A stretch of 64,000 nt of DNA from NCBI RefSeq assembly GCF_025061645.1, contig NZ_JANYMP010000005.1, forward strand, positions 4,539-68,538, in the 5' to 3' direction. The DNA comes from Umezawaea endophytica. Lineage in GTDB: Bacteria > Actinomycetota > Actinomycetes > Mycobacteriales > Pseudonocardiaceae. The translations under genes and the position numbers were made by a program. Below, one piece after another: positions 61,601 to 64,000 of the stretch (position 1 is its first letter; the number at the start of each line of letters is the position of its first letter). Below the pieces are notes generated by a model. It was not told the DNA's origin, made no database searches, and was given only the letters and a program-made list of their open reading frames with translations.

Positions 61601-63239
61601 CGGTGTGGGTCGAACCGTCGATCGGGCAGCGGTGCAGCGTCGGCGAGCGGTAGTCGAACTCCAGCGAGGTGTTGGTGCCGGGGCACTTGAAGTTGCCGCT
61701 CCACCCACCGTGGTCGACGGGCTGGTCGAGCGGGCGGTCCAGCCACGCGTCGGCCTCGGCCTTCACGGTGGTGTCGAACGCCTTGGCCGCCCAGTCCTGG
61801 CCCGCGATCCGCCGCTTGAGCACGTCGAGCTGGGCGGGGGTGGTGTAGGTGCGGGGCGGGCCGGTGGACGCCGTCGCCTTCTCGACGCGGAACGTGGCGG
61901 GCTGCGCGAGCGCCGCGTCACCGGCCGGGGTGGCGGTCAGCACGGCGCTCCCGCCCGCGGGCACGGCCACCCTTACGGTCGCGGACTGCCCTGGCCGCAA
62001 CAGCGGCGTCGCGGCGGGCGTCACCGTGCCGGGGCCGTCCAAGGCGAGCTGGAGCACGTCGGCCACGGCCCGGCGGTTGGTGACGGTGGTGAGGAACGTG
62101 GCCGACGTGCCGTCCGCGGCCTTCCTGGTCTCCGCGTCCGGCGCGATCCACGGCGACTCCGGGGTGACCCGGACGTCGTCCACCCACGCGGTGCCGGTGG
62201 CGTTCTGGATCGCCGGGATGATCTGGAGCTTGGTCATCAGCGGTGGCACGCGGAACGACCCGGAGATCGTGGTCCAGTCTCGCGAGCCGGTGAGCACGCC
62301 GTTGAGCAGGCCGGACGCGGAGTAGACGCTCGCGCCCGCCGCGTCGGTGTAGAGGAACCCGATCGACACCCGCAGGCCGCCGGGGAAATCGGTGTAGTCG
62401 GCGGTCTCGACCCGGTCGAGCCTCACCTTCGCCGAGACGTGCACGAGCGGCCAGGTCTTCTGGTCCAGCGGGACCGTGACGAAGCCGCCGATCTTGCGGG
62501 TGGGCGAGGCGTCGATGCGCAGCGACCTGGTGCCGTGGGACGCGGTGGTCGGGTCGACCCGGTAGGTGTCGCTCAGGTACGGGGTGCACCAGGCCGGTGC
62601 GGGGCAGGTGTCGGTCGAGGGCGTGGTGAGCTCGAAGCTGGGGTTGGCGACCAGGTTCACCCACGACGCCGGGGTGACCGACAGGTCGTCGAACCGGGCG
62701 GTGCCCGTGGCGCGGTCGAGCGCGACCGACAGGAACGCCGACACCGTCCCGGCGGGAACGGTGTGCACGTCGGACCGCTCGGTCCAGTCCTGCGTGCCGG
62801 TGAGGGAGACGCCCTTCCAGGTGCGCTTGCCGGTGGCGTCGACGAACGCGACGCTGATCTTCGCGGCGTTGTCGGCGGTGGCGCCCGGCACGACGCCGTC
62901 GAGCTTGACGAAGCCCCCGATCCGCACCGAGGCGACCCGGCGGGCGTCGACGGCGAACGACGCCGAGGTCGCGCCCTCCCAGGACGTTCCGGTGGCCGAG
63001 GTGACGGCGAGGGACGCCGTTCCGCCGTGGCCGCCCTGGTCCCGTCTCGCCGCGCCGGAGAGCGTCCACGCGGAGGTGGTGTTCTCGAAGCCGCCGTCGC
63101 GCAGCGACTCGTGCGCGACGGGGCCGTCCGCGGCGGGTGGGCCGGGTTCGGCCGACACGGCCGGGGTGGACGCGGCCACGGCCACCGCGGTGGCGGCCAC
63201 GACGACGAACGCTTGCAGCACCGCGATCGGTCTTCTCAT
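58665..63239 (-). CDS. Large secreted heparinase II/III-type polysaccharide lyase
   Basis: A 1524-aa exported protein. Signal peptide residues 1-31. Residues about 45-370 hold repeated beta-sandwich carbohydrate-binding modules (CBM4/9-like: GGFENTTSAWTLSG, NPSFELTTPST). Then the alginate-lyase/heparinase alpha-toroid from about 480 (LFEFDYRSPT, DAAWVEIWHNNAAQAAADLG, SNFQAWTVAAVHGVG), CBM-like modules near 905-1140, the heparinase II/III beta-sandwich with HGVAGGTHGHADKLHLDIVGGGGNQ at about 1160 (catalytic His region), and a C-terminal domain. Likely substrate: a uronic-acid polysaccharide. ATG 63239 has GGAGGAA. Confidence 0.85.
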   Translation of the reverse strand: MRRPIAVLQAFVVVAATAVAVAASTPAVSAEPGPPAADGPVAHESLRDGGFENTTSAWTLSGAARRDQGGHGGTASLAVTSATGTSWEGATSASFAVDARRVASVRIGGFVKLDGVVPGATADNAAKISVAFVDATGKRTWKGVSLTGTQDWTERSDVHTVPAGTVSAFLSVALDRATGTARFDDLSVTPASWVNLVANPSFELTTPSTDTCPAPAWCTPYLSDTYRVDPTTASHGTRSLRIDASPTRKIGGFVTVPLDQKTWPLVHVSAKVRLDRVETADYTDFPGGLRVSIGFLYTDAAGASVYSASGLLNGVLTGSRDWTTISGSFRVPPLMTKLQIIPAIQNATGTAWVDDVRVTPESPWIAPDAETRKAADGTSATFLTTVTNRRAVADVLQLALDGPGTVTPAATPLLRPGQSATVRVAVPAGGSAVLTATPAGDAALAQPATFRVEKATASTGPPRTYTTPAQLDVLKRRIAGQDWAAKAFDTTVKAEADAWLDRPLDQPVDHGGWSGNFKCPGTNTSLEFDYRSPTLHRCPIDGSTHTGPLLDAAWVEIWHNNAAQAAADLGLAYRVTGDARYAVKARDILVYYAERFLSVPMSVLYGRVHYQSLDEAVAAIGLVDAYDLVRDALSEADRVDVEHNLLKPLAELVIAYPTVTSNFQAWTVAAVHGVGTAVDDAGLRKWALDDPQMGAEFLLDKARLADGWWWEGAASYHVYAVQALTQLAISARNAGERDYVGDERFRSMHTTLLPYLQPDLTIPAAGDGGTWGRRFGPSFTAMAEWAYAEYGSRDFATGLSLAYRNLARPRTDRWALRYGADAIPGFSGPRQTSATFDGLGETVLRSSDSPNLVPNGGLEEASVSNAAAPSFWRLDGASWADRGAFAGKRSLSVTGGRAEQEFPLDGTRVAHLGLQAVVRSTGTGRIDVTFLDAAGRDVRTATLPVQGVTSWTSKELGLDVPASARAVRIAVRGTLAVDDVDLFVDDLARNGGFEDGSTGWRAEGRAEVAPFGERGSAAAKVVGGPDRSGWTTDVPVSGGNVTSVRLDARTLSPLIPLRDQGGARVELSFVTPSGVMTPVSTAFRDPLGWRSRTLSADVPKDAIAARVSLVVENALGLALFDDVVLRFSGAVDPFQANALRLDHGVAGGTHGHADKLHLDIVGGGGNQSTDLGQIYGADNRDLTDNWYRESVSHNTVVVDGRSQDRNVRGALAFFGTTPRLKVVDAKADKPYASIPDVSLRRAELMTDEYAVDVFDATGTTPHRFDQSWHGLGELAVQGPVMGAPSCGEDCVLDPNDKDFGYDELRVVAEGRAGTGDWSARWTTPNAVLEARALEPVATSVVRTTGPGVATDGKRIPFVLARRDGLAATRFTTLLETRSAAAPGAVTAATHVAQGHVRVDLTGDRRDDVLFDGGYALVRRAGGKPVSVDLLDRSSVAVDGREWIRVTGGGAPKVLRNASAVYDGTTLRLAVHRTADRVGGGPEVGTGRVTMSVYAPGIRTVELNNEPARAVVRNGDFLTVTFTVG

Positions 63240-63439
63240 CGGATTCCTCCAGGAAATCCCGCAGTCATTCCCTTTGAGGGAACGAATTCCACGGTCCCAA
63301 CACCTTGCCGAGATCCTGCGACACGACGAATGTCCAGTCAACAGCGGGTTTTTCCGCGAGCGTCCACACGGGAATCAATGAGGAATGACTTCACCTGCCG
63401 TTGACCCGCCGTCGCGACACTGGCGATACTGCTTGCCCA

Positions 63440-63455
63440 AGTGGTGTAGACCACA
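63440..63455. promoter_or_regulatory. DasR-like (dre) operator between two lyase genes
   Basis: AGTGGTGTAGACCACA differs from the core dre palindrome TGGTCTAGACCA by one base. It lies 46 bp before the polysaccharide-lyase start at 63501 and about 200 bp before the divergent large lyase, so one repressor could control both. Confidence 0.55.
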
Positions 63456-63500
63456 TCACCTCCCGTCCGCCCGCGGGTCCGACACCAGTGGAGGAGAACC

Positions 63501-64000
63501 ATGAGAACCCTGCCGATGCTCGTGCTGTCCGCTTGCGCGGCCCTGGTCGCCACCACCATCGCCGCCCCTGCCGCGATGGCAGCTTCGCTGAACAACACCT
63601 TCGAACGCCCGACCGCCGGTTCCTCCTACCCCCGAGCCCAGTGGGGCACCGACGGGTGGAGCGCGCCGTGGGACCTCGGTCTCGACAACCGCACGCTGAT
63701 CGACTCCAGCGTCAAGCGCAGCGGCTCCAAGTCGTTGCGGGTGACCTACCCGGCCCGGCAGATCGGGCCGGAGAACTCCGGCGCCTCGGCGCCGTTCGCC
63801 ATCCCCAGGGCGCGGGAGTACTACGTCGCGCAGTGGGTCCGGTTCAGCCCGGACTTCAGTTGGGGGACGACCCAGTTCGCGGGCAAGATCGGGATCGGTC
63901 TCGGCGCGGGCGCGTCGTGCTCCGGTGGCGTCCCCTGCGACGGCTACAACGGCTTCACGTCGCGCTTCATCTGGCGCAGCGGCGGCAAAGCCGCGATCTA
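63501..64000 (+). CDS. Secreted polysaccharide lyase (PL14-like), truncated by window end
   Basis: The first 166 codons of a longer gene. Signal peptide residues 1-28 (MRTLPMLVLSACAALVATTIAAPAAMA). The mature part (FERPTAGSSYPRAQWGTDGW, YYVAQWVRFSPDFSWGTTQFAGKIGIGLG, CSGGVPCDGYNGFTSRFIWR) matches the polysaccharide-lyase 14-like beta-jelly-roll domain, with two cysteines for a disulfide. ATG 63501 follows GAGGAGA. It is divergent from the large lyase with a dre-like site between, so they likely form a glycan-degradation pair. Confidence 0.8.
   Translation, partial: MRTLPMLVLSACAALVATTIAAPAAMAASLNNTFERPTAGSSYPRAQWGTDGWSAPWDLGLDNRTLIDSSVKRSGSKSLRVTYPARQIGPENSGASAPFAIPRAREYYVAQWVRFSPDFSWGTTQFAGKIGIGLGAGASCSGGVPCDGYNGFTSRFIWRSGGKAAI

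Overview
The window is high-GC DNA with GTG and TTG starts, strong third-position GC bias and many 4-base ATGA/GTGA gene overlaps. Together with the families present (DUF6292, IniB/IniA/IniC-type proteins, DUF3253, DUF4387, many secreted ricin-lectin enzymes) this points to a filamentous actinobacterium of the Pseudonocardiales (Saccharothrix, Lentzea or Actinosynnema type). I cannot name the species. I saw no rRNA, tRNA, CRISPR array or insertion sequence.

Layout. 0-2.2 kb: a small Hsp20 gene, a frameshifted small gene, DUF6292, a hemerythrin remnant and a methyltransferase. 2.5-10.1 kb: an FkbM methyltransferase and a divergent block of six glycosyltransferases (three per strand, all translationally coupled), probably building one cell-surface or secreted glycan. 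10.1-17.1 kb: DUF3253, a secreted SGNH-lectin hydrolase, a PP2C phosphatase, a GH59 galactosidase with two lectin modules, and lysA. 17.2-22.1 kb: an MDR oxidoreductase; a P450/ferredoxin pair with a divergent TetR regulator and tandem operators; a DJ-1/PfpI hydratase-like enzyme with its MarR regulator and shared operators. 22.5-31.5 kb: an iniR / iniB-iniA-iniC locus (AAA-LuxR regulator, two dynamin-like GTPases, an IniB protein with an acidic repeat tail) with a divergent membrane-anchored Hsp70. 31.5-38.7 kb: secreted or membrane proteins, a GntR(YtrA)-ABC operon with a 19-bp-arm palindrome over its ribosome-binding site, and an ArsR-type regulator. 38.2-42.7 kb: small secreted proteins, SnoaL/HxlR, a STAS/RsbW pair and TerC. 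42.7-45.8 kb: an AtuA-like/DUF4387 pair and an unknown 419-aa protein.

The most striking part is 47.2-55.4 kb: one eight-gene minus-strand operon with a neighbouring MFS exporter. Its first four genes are a DAAO/glycine-oxidase-like flavoenzyme, a lysine/ornithine N-hydroxylase, a small cupin and a methionyl-tRNA-synthetase-like protein. This is the gene set that makes hydrazines (N-N bonds) in pathways such as s56-p1 (Spb38-40). Here the cupin and the MetRS-like part, fused in the known enzyme, are two separate coupled genes. The rest of the operon (LLM flavoenzyme, unknown 168-aa protein, PNPOx-GNAT fusion, and an aromatic-amino-acid-lyase homologue lacking the Ala-Ser-Gly MIO triad) matches no pathway I know, so this is a candidate cluster for an undescribed N-N-bonded metabolite.

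55.9-64 kb: a divergent NAD-dependent DNA ligase, a small P-loop ATPase, a 1524-aa secreted heparinase-type polysaccharide lyase and a divergent, truncated polysaccharide lyase. DasR-like (dre) sites sit upstream of the lyases and of the GH59 gene, suggesting control by amino-sugar availability.
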